Both the position numbers and the translations under genes were made by a program. A DNA stretch of 64,000 bases from Lacinutrix jangbogonensis. GTDB taxonomy: Bacteria > Bacteroidota > Bacteroidia > Flavobacteriales > Flavobacteriaceae. Of this stretch, positions 10,409 through 19,300 are shown one piece after another; the stretch's first letter is position 1; every line of letters starts with the position of its first letter. Location: contig NZ_JSWF01000028.1 in the NCBI RefSeq assembly GCF_000797445.1, positions 278,340 to 342,339 of the forward strand. Direction: 5' to 3'. Under the pieces are notes generated by a model. The model worked only from the letters and a program-made list of their open reading frames with translations. It searched no databases and was not told the origin of the DNA.

Positions 10409-11644
10409 ATGAAATACATAATCACTTCCCTTTTTTTAGTGTTTTTAACAGCTTGTAAAACCGAAACAAAAGAAACAATTAAAACAGTTTCTATAAAAGA
10501 CGACGTTACTTTTCTTGCCTCTGATGCTTTAGAAGGCCGACAAACAGGAAGTGATGGAGAGCAAAAAGCCGCGAAGTATATTGCTGAAAGGTTTCAAAGC
10601 ATAGGCTTGCAAGAAAAAGGAACAAAAGGATATTTACAGACGTTTTCATTTCGTCCAAAAACAGATCCGCATCAAAAAGTAAATTACACTGTAAAAGATG
10701 GCGATAGCACAATTACAGGAACAAATGTTATTGGGTTAATAGATAATAAAGCCGAAAACACCATTATTATTGGCGCACATTACGATCATTTAGGTTTAGG
10801 TGCAGAAGGTTCGTTGCATAGAGGAGAAAAAGGAGCAATCCATAATGGAGCAGACGATAACGCAAGTGGAGTAGCGGTACTTTTAAATTTAGCAGAAAGA
10901 TTAAAAGCAATAAACACAAATAACAACTATTTATTTATGGCTTTTTCTGGTGAAGAAATGGGGTTATTAGGTTCTAATTACTTTGTAAAAAACCCAACTA
11001 TCGATACTAAAAAAGTAAATTATATGATTAATATGGATATGGTTGGACGTTTAAAAGCAGATACTACTTTAGCTGTTTATGGCGTTGGTACATCTCCAAT
11101 TTTAAAGCAAACTGTAACCTCTAATAATTCTAAATTTAAAATAGTAGCCAAAGAATCTGGTGTTGGACCAAGTGATCATACAAGTTTTTATCATGCAGAT
11201 ATTCCTGTATTACACTTTTTTACTGGTCAGCATGAGGACTATCACAAGCCGAGTGATGATACCGAAAAATTAAATTACGAAGGCATGCAAACCATTTCTA
11301 ATTACATTTTAGAAATAATTACAGATCTTGATAATAATGGAAAGTTACCATTTAGAGAAACAAAAAATGAAAGCGATTCTGTGCCAAAATTTGAAGTTGG
11401 CCTTGGTGTTACTCCAGACTATTTATACGATGGCGAAGGTATGCGAATAGATGGAACGCGATCTGATACTCCAGCAACAAATGCAGGAATTCAAAAAGGA
11501 GATATTGTAATGAAAATTGGTGCTCAGGACATTACAGACATGATGAGTTATATGACCGCATTATCAAGCTTTAAAAAAGGAGACACAACTAAAGTTACAG
11601 TAAAACGTGGTGAAGAATTGATTACCGTTGACTTGACTTTTTAA
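10409..11644 (+). CDS. M28 family metallopeptidase with C-terminal PDZ domain, lipoprotein
   Basis: The start at 10409 gives a lipoprotein signal (KYIITSLFLVFLTAC). The TTG-initiated extension upstream overlaps the promoter and is rejected. The catalytic domain has zinc-ligand motifs of M28 aminopeptidases: GAHYDHLGLG, NGADDNASG, the Glu pair in FSGEEMGLLGS, INMDMVGRL, and the distal His in FTGQHEDYHKPSDD. Residues about 330-411 form a PDZ domain (DTPATNAGIQKGDIVMKIGA). It should act as a periplasmic or surface aminopeptidase. The arrangement M28 plus PDZ is common in Bacteroidota. Confidence 0.92.
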   Translation: MKYIITSLFLVFLTACKTETKETIKTVSIKDDVTFLASDALEGRQTGSDGEQKAAKYIAERFQSIGLQEKGTKGYLQTFSFRPKTDPHQKVNYTVKDGDSTITGTNVIGLIDNKAENTIIIGAHYDHLGLGAEGSLHRGEKGAIHNGADDNASGVAVLLNLAERLKAINTNNNYLFMAFSGEEMGLLGSNYFVKNPTIDTKKVNYMINMDMVGRLKADTTLAVYGVGTSPILKQTVTSNNSKFKIVAKESGVGPSDHTSFYHADIPVLHFFTGQHEDYHKPSDDTEKLNYEGMQTISNYILEIITDLDNNGKLPFRETKNESDSVPKFEVGLGVTPDYLYDGEGMRIDGTRSDTPATNAGIQKGDIVMKIGAQDITDMMSYMTALSSFKKGDTTKVTVKRGEELITVDLTF

Positions 11645-11742
11645 TAAACATATATTTTAATCCTTAAAGTTATTGAAATCAAAATATATTTTGATTGAAG
11701 ATACTAGAGCGAAGCCTATAAACTGTATTGATAAACAGTATT

Positions 11743-12126
11743 ATGATAAAAACAAAAACCGATTTCATAAACAAAATACACCTCATCATTTCGGTTTGCA
11801 TAGTGGTTCCTACAGCTATTATATATGGTTTTAAACCTGAATTAAGTTTCGATATGTTTTTAGAAACTATAGATGAACATAATTTTTACAAAGCTGTTAT
11901 GGGATTATATTTAGGATTCTCAACCTTATGGCTTTTAGGTATTTTTAAAGCACACTATCTCAAGATAGCAATGACTACTAATATTATTTTTATGTTAGGT
12001 TTGGGCTTTGGTAGAGTGGTTAGCATTCTTTTAGATGGTATTCCAACTTTTGGATATGTTTTTGGGGTAATTGCAGAACTTTTTTTAGGCTTTTACGGAC
12101 TTTGGGTGTTAAAAAAACAGCGCTAA
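11743..12126 (+). CDS. DUF4345-like small membrane protein
   Basis: The protein of about 127 residues has four predicted membrane helices (HLIISVCIVVPTAIIYG; FYKAVMGLYLGFSTLWLLG; AMTTNIIFMLGLGFGRVVSIL; VFGVIAELFLGFYGLWVL) in the pattern of the DUF4345 family. No catalytic motif is visible. The start at the ATG 11743 is chosen over the TTG at 11728 because an MIKTKTDF start precedes the first helix directly. Function unknown. Confidence 0.65.
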   Translation: MIKTKTDFINKIHLIISVCIVVPTAIIYGFKPELSFDMFLETIDEHNFYKAVMGLYLGFSTLWLLGIFKAHYLKIAMTTNIIFMLGLGFGRVVSILLDGIPTFGYVFGVIAELFLGFYGLWVLKKQR

Positions 12127-12178
12127 AGTTTTGTAAAACGTAAACGGATGTTTCCGTTTTACAACTAATTTTATACTT

Positions 12179-12769
12179 ATGAAAATGAAAACCATATTAA
12201 TTATTTTAGGTGTTATTTTTGTAGCCTTTTTAATCTTTCAAGCCTATTTTATGTATGCGCAAAAAGATATTGAAATGCATCAATATAAAACGGTAAAAAC
12301 TATTGATGATATAGAAATACGCAAATATGAATCCGCATTATTTACATCAATAAAATTACAAACAAGCGATTACGATAAAGCAGGAACCGAAGGTTTTAAC
12401 GCATTAGGAGGTTATATTTTTGGTAATAACGAAACCAAAGAAAATATTGCCATGACGTCTCCTGTAAACATGAGTCTCGAAGATTCTGTTACGATGCAGT
12501 TTATGGTGCCAAAACAATATAATAAAGAAGATTTACCCAAACCAAATCAATCAAATATTGAGTTTAAACAAATGCCAGAAAAAACAGTCGCTGCTATTAG
12601 TTTTGGTGGTTGGGCAGACAAAGAAAAAATAGAAAAATATAAAAGCTTGTTAAAAGAGACCTTAGATAAAAATAGTATTTCTTACACTAATAAGTTCTCC
12701 TTTTTAGGTTACAATGCGCCTTTCGAGGTTTTTAATAGAAAAAATGAAGTTATTGTAGAGTTAAAGTAA
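12179..12769 (+). CDS. SOUL family heme-binding-like protein
   Basis: The 196-residue protein has an N-terminal membrane anchor (ILIILGVIFVAFLIFQAYF) and a SOUL domain: YKTVKTIDDIEIRKYESALF, the AGTEGFNALGGYIFGNN region, IAMTSPVNMS and MQFMVPKQY. SOUL proteins are linked to heme or tetrapyrrole binding, although many bacterial members have no proven ligand. It ends at a strong terminator. Its link to the preceding DUF4345 gene is only proximity. Confidence 0.85.
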   Translation: MKMKTILIILGVIFVAFLIFQAYFMYAQKDIEMHQYKTVKTIDDIEIRKYESALFTSIKLQTSDYDKAGTEGFNALGGYIFGNNETKENIAMTSPVNMSLEDSVTMQFMVPKQYNKEDLPKPNQSNIEFKQMPEKTVAAISFGGWADKEKIEKYKSLLKETLDKNSISYTNKFSFLGYNAPFEVFNRKNEVIVELK

Positions 12770-12798
12770 AACCCTAACAAAGTGTTGTTAGGGTTTTT
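12768..12798 (+). terminator. Rho-independent terminator after SOUL gene
   Basis: AAACCCTAACA and TGTTAGGGTTT form an 11-bp stem with a small loop, ending in a T run, directly after the stop codon. Confidence 0.9.
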
Positions 12799-12831
12799 CA
12801 AACATTAAATTATAAGAAGTAATAAATTGAC

Positions 12832-13248
12832 TTATAGTCTAGAAGATTCATCACTAAAATTGGATGTAGTTTGTATAGTAGAACCATCGGTATTAAACAT
12901 AATTGCTGCTGATCTTGCTCCTGTTTCAAGGTCAATGTCTAATATTACCCGATAAATAGTAACATCTATTAAAGCAATACTATTACCAGGATCAGCACTT
13001 ATACTATATTTTGTTGGAGGGATGTCCGACATAAAATCTAAATACCCTTTAATACCTAAGGGATGTAAAGTAATGTTTACAGGAGTACCATTAACAGATA
13101 TTAATTTTGCTATTCCCATGTTCTTTTCAAAATCCCAAAGATAATTGTACTCACATACTGGGTTTTCTAAAACAGGTGTTCCTTGAAAGGCATTACTTAA
13201 TACAACACTAAAAGTTGCATGTGACGCTGTGATAACTTGTTTTGACAT
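12832..13248 (-). CDS. Hypothetical protein, 138 aa
   Basis: I do not recognise a family. The protein has no signal peptide or membrane segment and reads as alternating beta-strand segments (ATFSVVLSNAF, VCEYNYLWDFEKNMGIAKLISV, VTIYRVILDIDLETGARSAAIMF). It is monocistronic, with about 170 bp of free sequence upstream, and convergent with the SOUL gene. A single-domain beta-sandwich or a secreted-effector-like fold is possible but not shown. Confidence 0.6.
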   Translation of the reverse strand: MSKQVITASHATFSVVLSNAFQGTPVLENPVCEYNYLWDFEKNMGIAKLISVNGTPVNITLHPLGIKGYLDFMSDIPPTKYSISADPGNSIALIDVTIYRVILDIDLETGARSAAIMFNTDGSTIQTTSNFSDESSRL

Positions 13249-13393
13249 ATTTTATTTGTTTTGTTAGTTCCAAAGATATGTCTGAATTTCAATCCGTTTT
13301 AACGTGTATATACTTATAACAAGAAAAGAGTATAAACACTTAACATTTATATTAAGTGCAAATTACATTTTAGTATTCTTCATAAAAAAGTAT

Positions 13394-13401
13394 TAATTTT
13401 G
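13394..13401 (+). promoter_or_regulatory. -7 box (TAATTTTG) of dusB
   Basis: This perfect TAnnTTTG match lies 18 bp before the TTG start of dusB, so the leader would be only about 12 nt. Confidence 0.55.
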
Positions 13402-13418
13402 CCCAAAAATTAAACATC

Positions 13419-14414
13419 TTGGTAAAAATAGACACCATAGAACTTCCAGATTTCCCATTGCTTTTAGCACCAATGGAAGATGTTAGCGATCCACCTTTTC
13501 GTGCATTATGTAAAGAACAAGGCGCAGATGTTGTGTATACCGAGTTTGTAAGTAGTGAAGGCTTGATTCGTAATGCTGCGAAAAGCGTTATGAAACTTGA
13601 TATTTATGAAAAGGAGCGACCTGTTGGCATTCAAATATTTGGAGCTAATATGGAAAGTATGCTAGAAACTATAGATATTGTAACTGCTTCTAAACCAGAT
13701 ATTATTGATATTAATTTTGGTTGTCCAGTAAAAAAAGTAGTAAGTAAAGGAGCAGGAGCAGGTATTTTAAAAGACATCTGTTTAATGGAACAGTTGACTG
13801 CCGAAATGGTTAAACGCACTATTATTCCAATTACTGTAAAAACACGTTTAGGCTGGGATGACGATTCTATTAGAATTGTTGAGGTTGCCGAAAGATTGCA
13901 AGATGTAGGTTGTAAAGCTATTGCAATTCATGGTAGAACCAGAGCACAAATGTATAAAGGTGATGCAGATTGGAAACCCATTGCTGCAGTAAAAAATAAC
14001 CCAAGAATGCATATTCCTGTATTTGGAAATGGAGATGTAACAACTCCAGAACGTGCAATGGAAATGCGAGATGATTATGGTTTAGACGGCTGCATGATTG
14101 GTAGAGCAACCATTGGTAATCCATGGTTTTTTAAACAAGTAAAACACTTTTTTGAAACAGGAGAACACTACAGACCAATTACTATGCAAGAGCGTGTAGA
14201 AGCTGCTCGTAGACACTTACAAATGGCTATTGATTGGAAAGGTGAAATTCTTGGTGTTTTTGAAACCAGAAGACACTACACAAATTACTTTAAAGGGATT
14301 CCACACTTCAAGGAGCACAGAATGAAAATGGTAACAAGTGACGCTTCTATAGATGTTTTTGCTGCTTTTGATGAGGTTTTACAGAAGTTTGGTGATTATG
14401 AGTTTATGGAATAG
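13419..14414 (+). CDS. dusB: tRNA-dihydrouridine synthase DusB
   Basis: The 331-residue FMN-dependent enzyme reduces uridines in the D loop of tRNA. Visible motifs are LAPMEDVSDPPFRALCKEQ (FMN and substrate barrel start), INFGCPVKKVVSKGAGAGIL with the catalytic Cys, AIHGRTRAQMYKGDADW and GNGDVTTPERA. Length fits the family. The start used is a TTG at 13419 followed by VKIDTIELPDFPLLLAPM; no ATG is available nearer the conserved N-terminus. The promoter is close, giving a very short leader. Confidence 0.95.
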   Translation: MVKIDTIELPDFPLLLAPMEDVSDPPFRALCKEQGADVVYTEFVSSEGLIRNAAKSVMKLDIYEKERPVGIQIFGANMESMLETIDIVTASKPDIIDINFGCPVKKVVSKGAGAGILKDICLMEQLTAEMVKRTIIPITVKTRLGWDDDSIRIVEVAERLQDVGCKAIAIHGRTRAQMYKGDADWKPIAAVKNNPRMHIPVFGNGDVTTPERAMEMRDDYGLDGCMIGRATIGNPWFFKQVKHFFETGEHYRPITMQERVEAARRHLQMAIDWKGEILGVFETRRHYTNYFKGIPHFKEHRMKMVTSDASIDVFAAFDEVLQKFGDYEFME

Positions 14415-14754
14415 AGAATTAAAACTCCAAAAAGCAATAACAATATTCCAATGCTCACAAATTAATTTTACTAACGACTCTCTTTAGTTAAAGAGCGATG
14501 TGTTTTAATCTAATATTAAAAACGGAGCGTTTGTTAATTGCGGGAAGCTGCAACAAATATTAACCTTTTAAGTAAAAAAAATTTCGATTTAATAAAAGAA
14601 CTTTGTAAGCACCCGCGAGAAGGATTGAACGGTCTGTTTGAGCTCCTCGTAGAGCGCAAGTAGTAAAATATTTATATTCACGATTTCATTTATTTAAAAG
14701 ATAAACCAATGAGTAAAGCCTGCTTGCCTTTTTTAGGCAACTCGACCAAATAAT
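14415..14754. repeat. 340-bp gap with a flavobacterial intergenic repeat (about 14530-14665)
   Basis: No coding signal is seen. The part around 14535-14550 (GCGGGAAGCTGCAAC) and 14613-14660 (AGGATTGAACGGT, GAGCTCCTCG, AGAGCGCAAG) resembles the element at 35785-35846, which has GATTGAAGCA, GAAGCTCCTCG, AGAGAGCGAC and GCGGAAAGCGCGAC. Both lie just beyond the ends of genes. I read them as copies of a dispersed palindromic repeat of the REP kind. Confidence 0.5.
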
Positions 14755-15969
14755 TTAACTAGTTTTCACCATGTTTTTAGTAATACGAACCGAAGCAATT
14801 TTTGATGCTATAATGCCTAGAAAAGTGATCGTTAAGAAAACAATAACAAGGTTTTTAGCATGAAAGGATACAGGATAAGCTAAGTTTTGTGTTATCATTA
14901 CTTTCATACTATCTGGACCGTAAAGCTGAAATAATATTAAAAACGTACTAACTACCAATCCAATTATTCCTCCAAAAACACTCATTAAGGTGCCTTGTAA
15001 AAAGAAAATTCTTCTAATGTCTTTTACTGTGGCTCCAATGTTAAATAGGGTATTGAGACTTTTCTTTTTATCGAGCATCATCATTATTAAAGACCCAACG
15101 ACATTAAAAAATGCGATGATGAGTATTAATGTGAAAATGAGGTAAACAGCAAGGTTTTCGGTATTAAGCATTTTATACAACGTGTCGTTTAGTTGTGCTG
15201 TATTTTTTAAGGTAATAGTGTTTCCTAAAACGGCTTGAATTTGAGACGTTACTTCCTCCTCGTCTGCATCTTCTTTTAATCTAAACTCTAAATTTGTAAT
15301 CTGGTTTTCTTTAAAATTAAGAAGTTCTTGTGCGAGATCTAAACTAGCGAAAATATGACTGTCGTCTAATTTATCGTTTACTCCAAATACACCAACATTT
15401 ATGGTTTGCACTTGATTGAAAGCTTGTTCTATAGACGTTATTTGTCCTTTCCCTGGTTTTGGTACAAATAGAGAGATGCGTTTACCGTAATCTAAAACTC
15501 CAATATTTAAACTGTGAGATACTCCAGCTCCTACTACAACTTGGTTGGTTTTTTCTGTTAGCCAACTACCACGCCATAGAATTGAATCTAATGTATTTAT
15601 TTTTTTATAATTGGCATCAACTCCTTTTATATACAGGGCTTTTTTATTACCATCGAAAGAAGCAATTACACGCTCTTCTATTACTTTAGAATAGCTAGCA
15701 ATACCACCGATTGCATTTAGTTTTTCTTCTGTATTAGGTTCAATAAAAAAAGATTTTCCAATGTTGGTTTCTGCTTTTAAATCAGGATCGATTACAGTTG
15801 TAAACTGAAGCGTAAAGTCACGCAGACCAGCAAAACCAGACAATACAATAAATAAGGATGCAGATCCTAATATAATACCGGCAATGGCTATATAGGTTAT
15901 AAAATTAATCGCATTATTGCTGCTTTTAGAACGTAAATAGCGTTTTGCGATGTAAAGAGGAAAGCTCAA
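14755..15969 (-). CDS. FtsX-like ABC permease (LolC/LolE-type)
   Basis: The 404-residue protein has an N-terminal helix after FPLYIAKRYLRSKSSNNAINF, a large periplasmic domain (about 45-260) and three C-terminal membrane helices (LAVYLIFTLILIIAFFNVVG; LMSVFGGIIGLVVSTFLILF; LVIVFLTITFLGIIAS). This is the layout of LolC/LolE permeases, which extract lipoproteins from the inner membrane with the ATPase LolD. No ATPase gene is adjacent. It follows rbfA by five bases and probably shares its transcript. Confidence 0.88.
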   Translation of the reverse strand: MSFPLYIAKRYLRSKSSNNAINFITYIAIAGIILGSASLFIVLSGFAGLRDFTLQFTTVIDPDLKAETNIGKSFFIEPNTEEKLNAIGGIASYSKVIEERVIASFDGNKKALYIKGVDANYKKINTLDSILWRGSWLTEKTNQVVVGAGVSHSLNIGVLDYGKRISLFVPKPGKGQITSIEQAFNQVQTINVGVFGVNDKLDDSHIFASLDLAQELLNFKENQITNLEFRLKEDADEEEVTSQIQAVLGNTITLKNTAQLNDTLYKMLNTENLAVYLIFTLILIIAFFNVVGSLIMMMLDKKKSLNTLFNIGATVKDIRRIFFLQGTLMSVFGGIIGLVVSTFLILFQLYGPDSMKVMITQNLAYPVSFHAKNLVIVFLTITFLGIIASKIASVRITKNMVKTS

Positions 15970-15974
15970 ACAGT

Positions 15975-16375
15975 TTAAGATTTTTTACGTTTCCCAAAAA
16001 GGTCTGGATCTTTTAATGGGTTATCAGTACCTTTTAAAGATTGCTCGATTTTATCGATATGCTCTAGAGAATCGTCCACAAAAAAGTAAAGTTGTGGCAT
16101 TCTGCGTAATTGGTTTCTTGTACGTTGGGCTAATTCGTGACGTATAAACGGTTGATTAGACTTTATGCCTTCTACCAATTCCTTTGCTTTATCGTTTGGA
16201 AAAATGCTTAAATACACCTTTGCTACTGATAAATCTACGGTTACCGAAACCTTAGAAACCGAAATAATAACACCTCGCATGCCACCTTGAGTCGCTGCTG
16301 TTTGTAAAATATCTACGAGATCGCGTTGTAATACCGATCCTATTTTTTTTGTCTTTGACTTTCTTCTGTTTTCAT
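15975..16375 (-). CDS. rbfA: Ribosome-binding factor A, frame broken at an A8 tract
   Basis: RbfA binds the 30S subunit during late 16S rRNA maturation. The downstream frame reads from IGSVLQRDLVDILQ through GVIISVSKVSVTVDLSVAK to GKRKKS, but its first ATG (16280) is in the middle of the conserved N-terminal domain. The natural start is the ATG at 16375, giving MKTEESQRQKK and then a TAG. The frames join at the A8 tract (minus strand) at 16343-16350: one more A would give MKTEESQRQKKIGSVLQ. The gene is therefore complete except for one missing base. Sequencing or assembly error is the likely cause, since RbfA is important for growth in the cold and the rest is well conserved. Confidence 0.88.
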
Positions 16376-16547
16376 TATGTGTATTGCTCCCAATTATTTT
16401 GGGTTATATAGATTGCAAAAATACGCTTTTTAAATATTATAGTATTTTTGAAAGCAAAAATTGTACCTTATAATAAGGTTGTAAAAAGAATAAACAATAT
16501 AAAAATGATATTTTCGCTTTCGCGGAAATAATAAAACAGAGTATTAA

Positions 16548-16964
16548 ATGAAAAAAATTGAACATATAGGGATTGCTGTAAAGAGTTTAAAAGATTCGAA
16601 CGAATTGTTTGCAAAACTTTTTGGAGAGCCACATTATAAAGTAGAGGAAGTAAAGTCTGAAGGCGTGAACACATCCTTCTTTCAGATTGGAGAAAACAAA
16701 ATCGAATTGTTAGAAGCGACAAAAGAAGATAGTCCTATAGCTAAGTTTATTAACAAGAAAGGAGAAGGTATTCACCATATTGCTTTTGATGTTGATGATA
16801 TTGAAGCAGAAATTACAAGATTAAAGTCCGAAGGTTTTATTGTTTTAAATGAAATACCAAAGAAAGGAGCCGATAACAAATTAGTTGCTTTTCTGCACCC
16901 AAAAACGTCAAATGGAGTTTTAATTGAGCTTTGTCAAGAAATAAAGGAATATATAAAGAAATAA
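16548..16964 (+). CDS. mce: Methylmalonyl-CoA epimerase
   Basis: This 138-residue glyoxalase-fold enzyme interconverts (R)- and (S)-methylmalonyl-CoA. Visible are KIEHIGIAVKSLKDSNELF at the N-terminus with the metal-binding His, FQIGENKIELLEA, GEGIHHIAFDVDDIEAE with a second His, and FLHPKTSNGVLIELCQ with the C-terminal Glu. Length fits the family. It stands alone, upstream of a tRNA gene with its own promoter. Confidence 0.93.
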   Translation: MKKIEHIGIAVKSLKDSNELFAKLFGEPHYKVEEVKSEGVNTSFFQIGENKIELLEATKEDSPIAKFINKKGEGIHHIAFDVDDIEAEITRLKSEGFIVLNEIPKKGADNKLVAFLHPKTSNGVLIELCQEIKEYIKK

Positions 16965-16967
16965 ATC

Positions 16968-16998
16968 TTGTAGAATCTTAAAATTAATATTAGATTTG
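16968..16998 (+). promoter_or_regulatory. Promoter of the CAU tRNA (TTG-N20-TAGATTTG)
   Basis: TTG at 16968-16970 and TAGATTTG at 16991-16998 are spaced by 20 bp, a full match to the Bacteroidota -33/-7 consensus. The -7 box ends 12 bp before the tRNA. Confidence 0.8.
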
Positions 16999-17010
16999 CA
17001 CACCAATTTT

Positions 17011-17084
17011 GGTCCCATAGCTCAGTTGGTTAGAGCACCTGACTCATAATCAGGTGGTCCTTGGTTCGAGCCCAAGTGGGACCA
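17011..17084 (+). tRNA. tRNA with CAU anticodon, probably tRNA-Ile2 (lysidine type)
   Basis: A 74-nt cloverleaf has acceptor GGTCCCA/TGGGACC, discriminator A, D stem GCTC/GAGC, anticodon stem CCTGA/TCAGG with loop CTCATAA, and T arm CTTGG-TTCGAGC-CCAAG. CCA is not encoded. The C4-G69 and C5-G68 pairs are features recognised by TilS in tRNA-Ile2, whereas elongator tRNA-Met usually differs there, so I favour Ile2 decoding AUA. Methionine remains possible. Confidence 0.85.
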
Positions 17085-17098
17085 CTTTTAAAAATTGT

Positions 17099-17131
17099 AA
17101 AGCCTTTCATTAAGTTGAAAGGCTTTTTTTT
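17099..17131 (+). terminator. Terminator after the tRNA
   Basis: AAAGCCTTTC and GAAAGGCTTT form a stem followed by eight T. Confidence 0.9.
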
Positions 17132-17316
17132 GCTAAAAACTTATTAACATTAAGTTTTTTTTTCCGACTTCATTTGTAATAAAAAGGACAAACTTAGTGT
17201 AAATTAGGTATTTCATCGATAAAAAATAGCCGTTCGTAGGGGTTTTTTACAAAAACTGATCTAAAAGTTTTGTTAACAGAGTTTTTTTTATAAATTTACC
17301 AACTTAGAAACAATAC

Positions 17317-17525
17317 ATGATCCCAAATAAAAAAATAATTGCCTCTATCTTATTTGTATTAATAAGTTTTGTCTGTACAGCACAATTACCGCCTTCTCCA
17401 TCAGGAAGACCTCCTGGACCTCCTGGAGATGATTTACCTATAGATAGTAGTATATTAATATTAGCAGCAGCAGCTATTTTGTATGGCATCTACAAAATAT
17501 ATACTTTCAAAAAAAAGCAATTTAA
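17317..17525 (+). CDS. Small PID-CTERM sorted protein, frame altered at an A8 tract
   Basis: The protein has a signal peptide (KIIASILFVLISFVCTAQ), a short proline-rich segment (LPPSPSGRPPGPPG), the motif DDLPIDSS and a C-terminal hydrophobic helix (ILILAAAAILYGIYKIY) followed by basic residues. This is the layout of flavobacterial PID-CTERM sorting-signal proteins. As read, the frame runs on to 17589, 68 bp into the convergent ribE gene. One extra A in the A8 tract at 17509-17516 would end it as KKKAI with TAA at 17523-17525, at the usual distance after the helix and just meeting the ribE stop. I annotate this corrected end. Confidence 0.65.
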
Positions 17526-18112
17526 TTTTTTAAAGCGTTTAATCTCGAAACGTATTTTCCAATTACATCAAACTCTAAATTTACAATAGAACCAATTTTA
17601 AAGGTTTTAAAATTAGTATGCTCGTAAGTATATGGAATTATGGCTACGCTAAACCTATCGCGTTTAGAGTTTACAACTGTTAAGCTTACTCCGTTAACGG
17701 TTATAGATCCTTTTTCAATAGTAATATTATTTAATAAAGAATCGTAATTAAAAGTATAAAGCCAGCTTCCTTGGGTCTCTTCAACATGAACACATTCTGC
17801 CGTTTGGTCCACGTGACCCTGCACAATATGTCCATCTAGTCTATCTCCAAGTTTCATAGCGCGTTCAAGATTTATAACATTAGAAATTTCTAAACGTCCA
17901 ATATTAGTTTTATCTAAAGTTTCTTTAATTGCAGTAACGGTATAACAATTATCATTAATGTTTATAACCGTTAGGCAAACACCATTGTGAGCAACACTTT
18001 GGTCTATCTTTAGCTCATTTGCAATACTACTTTCAATGGTAATATGTAAATTATTTAATTCATATTTAAGATTTGTAACACGACCTAAGGTTTCAATAAT
18101 TCCTGTAAACAT
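17522..18112 (-). CDS. ribE: Riboflavin synthase
   Basis: The 196-residue enzyme dismutates two 6,7-dimethyl-8-ribityllumazine molecules to riboflavin. It contains the two lumazine-binding repeats: MFTGIIETLGRV with NGVCLTV, and MKLGDRLDGHIVQGHVDQTA with NGVSLTVV. Length fits the family. It is divergent from pdxA and convergent with the small PID-CTERM gene. Confidence 0.95.
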   Translation of the reverse strand: MFTGIIETLGRVTNLKYELNNLHITIESSIANELKIDQSVAHNGVCLTVININDNCYTVTAIKETLDKTNIGRLEISNVINLERAMKLGDRLDGHIVQGHVDQTAECVHVEETQGSWLYTFNYDSLLNNITIEKGSITVNGVSLTVVNSKRDRFSVAIIPYTYEHTNFKTFKIGSIVNLEFDVIGKYVSRLNALKN

Positions 18113-18134
18113 ACTTTAAACTATATTATTTGGT

Positions 18135-18142
18135 TAGATTTG
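18135..18142 (+). promoter_or_regulatory. -7 box (TAGATTTG) of pdxA
   Basis: This perfect TAnnTTTG match lies 37 bp before the pdxA start codon. Confidence 0.6.
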
Positions 18143-18178
18143 CGAGTATAAAATTACGAACAATAGTTAGCATTATTA

Positions 18179-19258
18179 ATGAAGAGAGAAGAAAAAATAA
18201 TTTTAGGCATCTCTATAGGAGATTTAAACGGTATAGGTTCAGAAATTGTATTAAAAATTTTTGAAGACAATAGAATGTTGGATTTTTATACTCCAGTAAT
18301 TTTTGCATCCACTAAAACAATGACTTTTGTTAAAAACCATTTTAAATTAAACATTAGTTTAAACGGAATTAATAACACAAACGAAATTCTTCATGGTAAA
18401 GTAAACGTTCTTAATTGTTGGAAAGAAAATGTGAACATTAATTTTGGTCAAGAGGATGTTAAAATTGGTGAGTATGCTATAAAATCTCTAGAAAGCGCAA
18501 CCAAAGCTTTAAAGGATCAAACTATAGATATTTTAGTAACAGCTCCAATAAATAAAAGTAATATTCAATCTGAAACCTTTAAATTTCCTGGGCACACAGA
18601 TTATCTGGCTCAAGAATTAGAAGGAGATAGCCTAATGTTTATGGTTACTGATACTTTAAGAGTTGGTTTATTAACCGACCATGTTCCAGTAAAAGATGTT
18701 TCAAGCCATATTTCTTCAGAATTAATAACAAAAAAGATAGAGACGGTTTATAATTCTTTAAAAAAAGATTTTAGAATTAGTAAACCTAAAATTGCAGTTT
18801 TAGGTATAAACCCGCATACAGGAGATAATGGTGTAATTGGAGATGAAGATGATACCATAATGAGACCTACACTTAAAAAAATTAAGGAAACTGGAAAATT
18901 AGTTTTTGGACCATATGCTGCAGATAGTTTTTTTGGGAGTGATAATTATAAAAGTTTTGATGCTATAATTGCATCCTATCATGATCAAGGTTTAATACCA
19001 TTTAAAACATTATCCTTTGGTCAAGGTGTAAACTTTACTGCAGGATTAAATAGAGTAAGAACTTCGCCAGATCATGGCACGGCATATGAAATAGCGGGTA
19101 AAGGACAAGCAGATACTAGTTCTTTTAAAGAAGCAATATTTACAGCGGTTAGTATTTTTAATAATAGAAATGAGTTTGAAGAGCTAAATAAAAATCCTTT
19201 AGCAATAAGTAAAAGGAAGCGTTTTGATGAAAGAAAATACGAATCAAAAAAGAAGTAA
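18179..19258 (+). CDS. pdxA: 4-hydroxythreonine-4-phosphate dehydrogenase PdxA
   Basis: This 359-residue NAD-dependent enzyme of pyridoxal 5'-phosphate synthesis shows GISIGDLNGIGSEI at the N-terminus, APINKSNIQ, FPGHTDYLAQEL with a metal-ligand His, VLGINPHTGDNG, ASYHDQGLIPFKTL and RTSPDHGTAYEIAG with the third metal site. All PdxA signatures are present. It is followed by yceD after a separate promoter. Confidence 0.95.
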   Translation: MKREEKIILGISIGDLNGIGSEIVLKIFEDNRMLDFYTPVIFASTKTMTFVKNHFKLNISLNGINNTNEILHGKVNVLNCWKENVNINFGQEDVKIGEYAIKSLESATKALKDQTIDILVTAPINKSNIQSETFKFPGHTDYLAQELEGDSLMFMVTDTLRVGLLTDHVPVKDVSSHISSELITKKIETVYNSLKKDFRISKPKIAVLGINPHTGDNGVIGDEDDTIMRPTLKKIKETGKLVFGPYAADSFFGSDNYKSFDAIIASYHDQGLIPFKTLSFGQGVNFTAGLNRVRTSPDHGTAYEIAGKGQADTSSFKEAIFTAVSIFNNRNEFEELNKNPLAISKRKRFDERKYESKKK

Positions 19259-19300
19259 ACAAAAAATTGTTGATAAGTCTGTGCAGTTAATAAAAATTTG

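Noticed and set aside
16509..16531. Near-palindrome TTTTCGCTTTCGCGGAAA before the epimerase gene
   Set aside because: A common flavobacterial intergenic motif; no specific role can be supported here.
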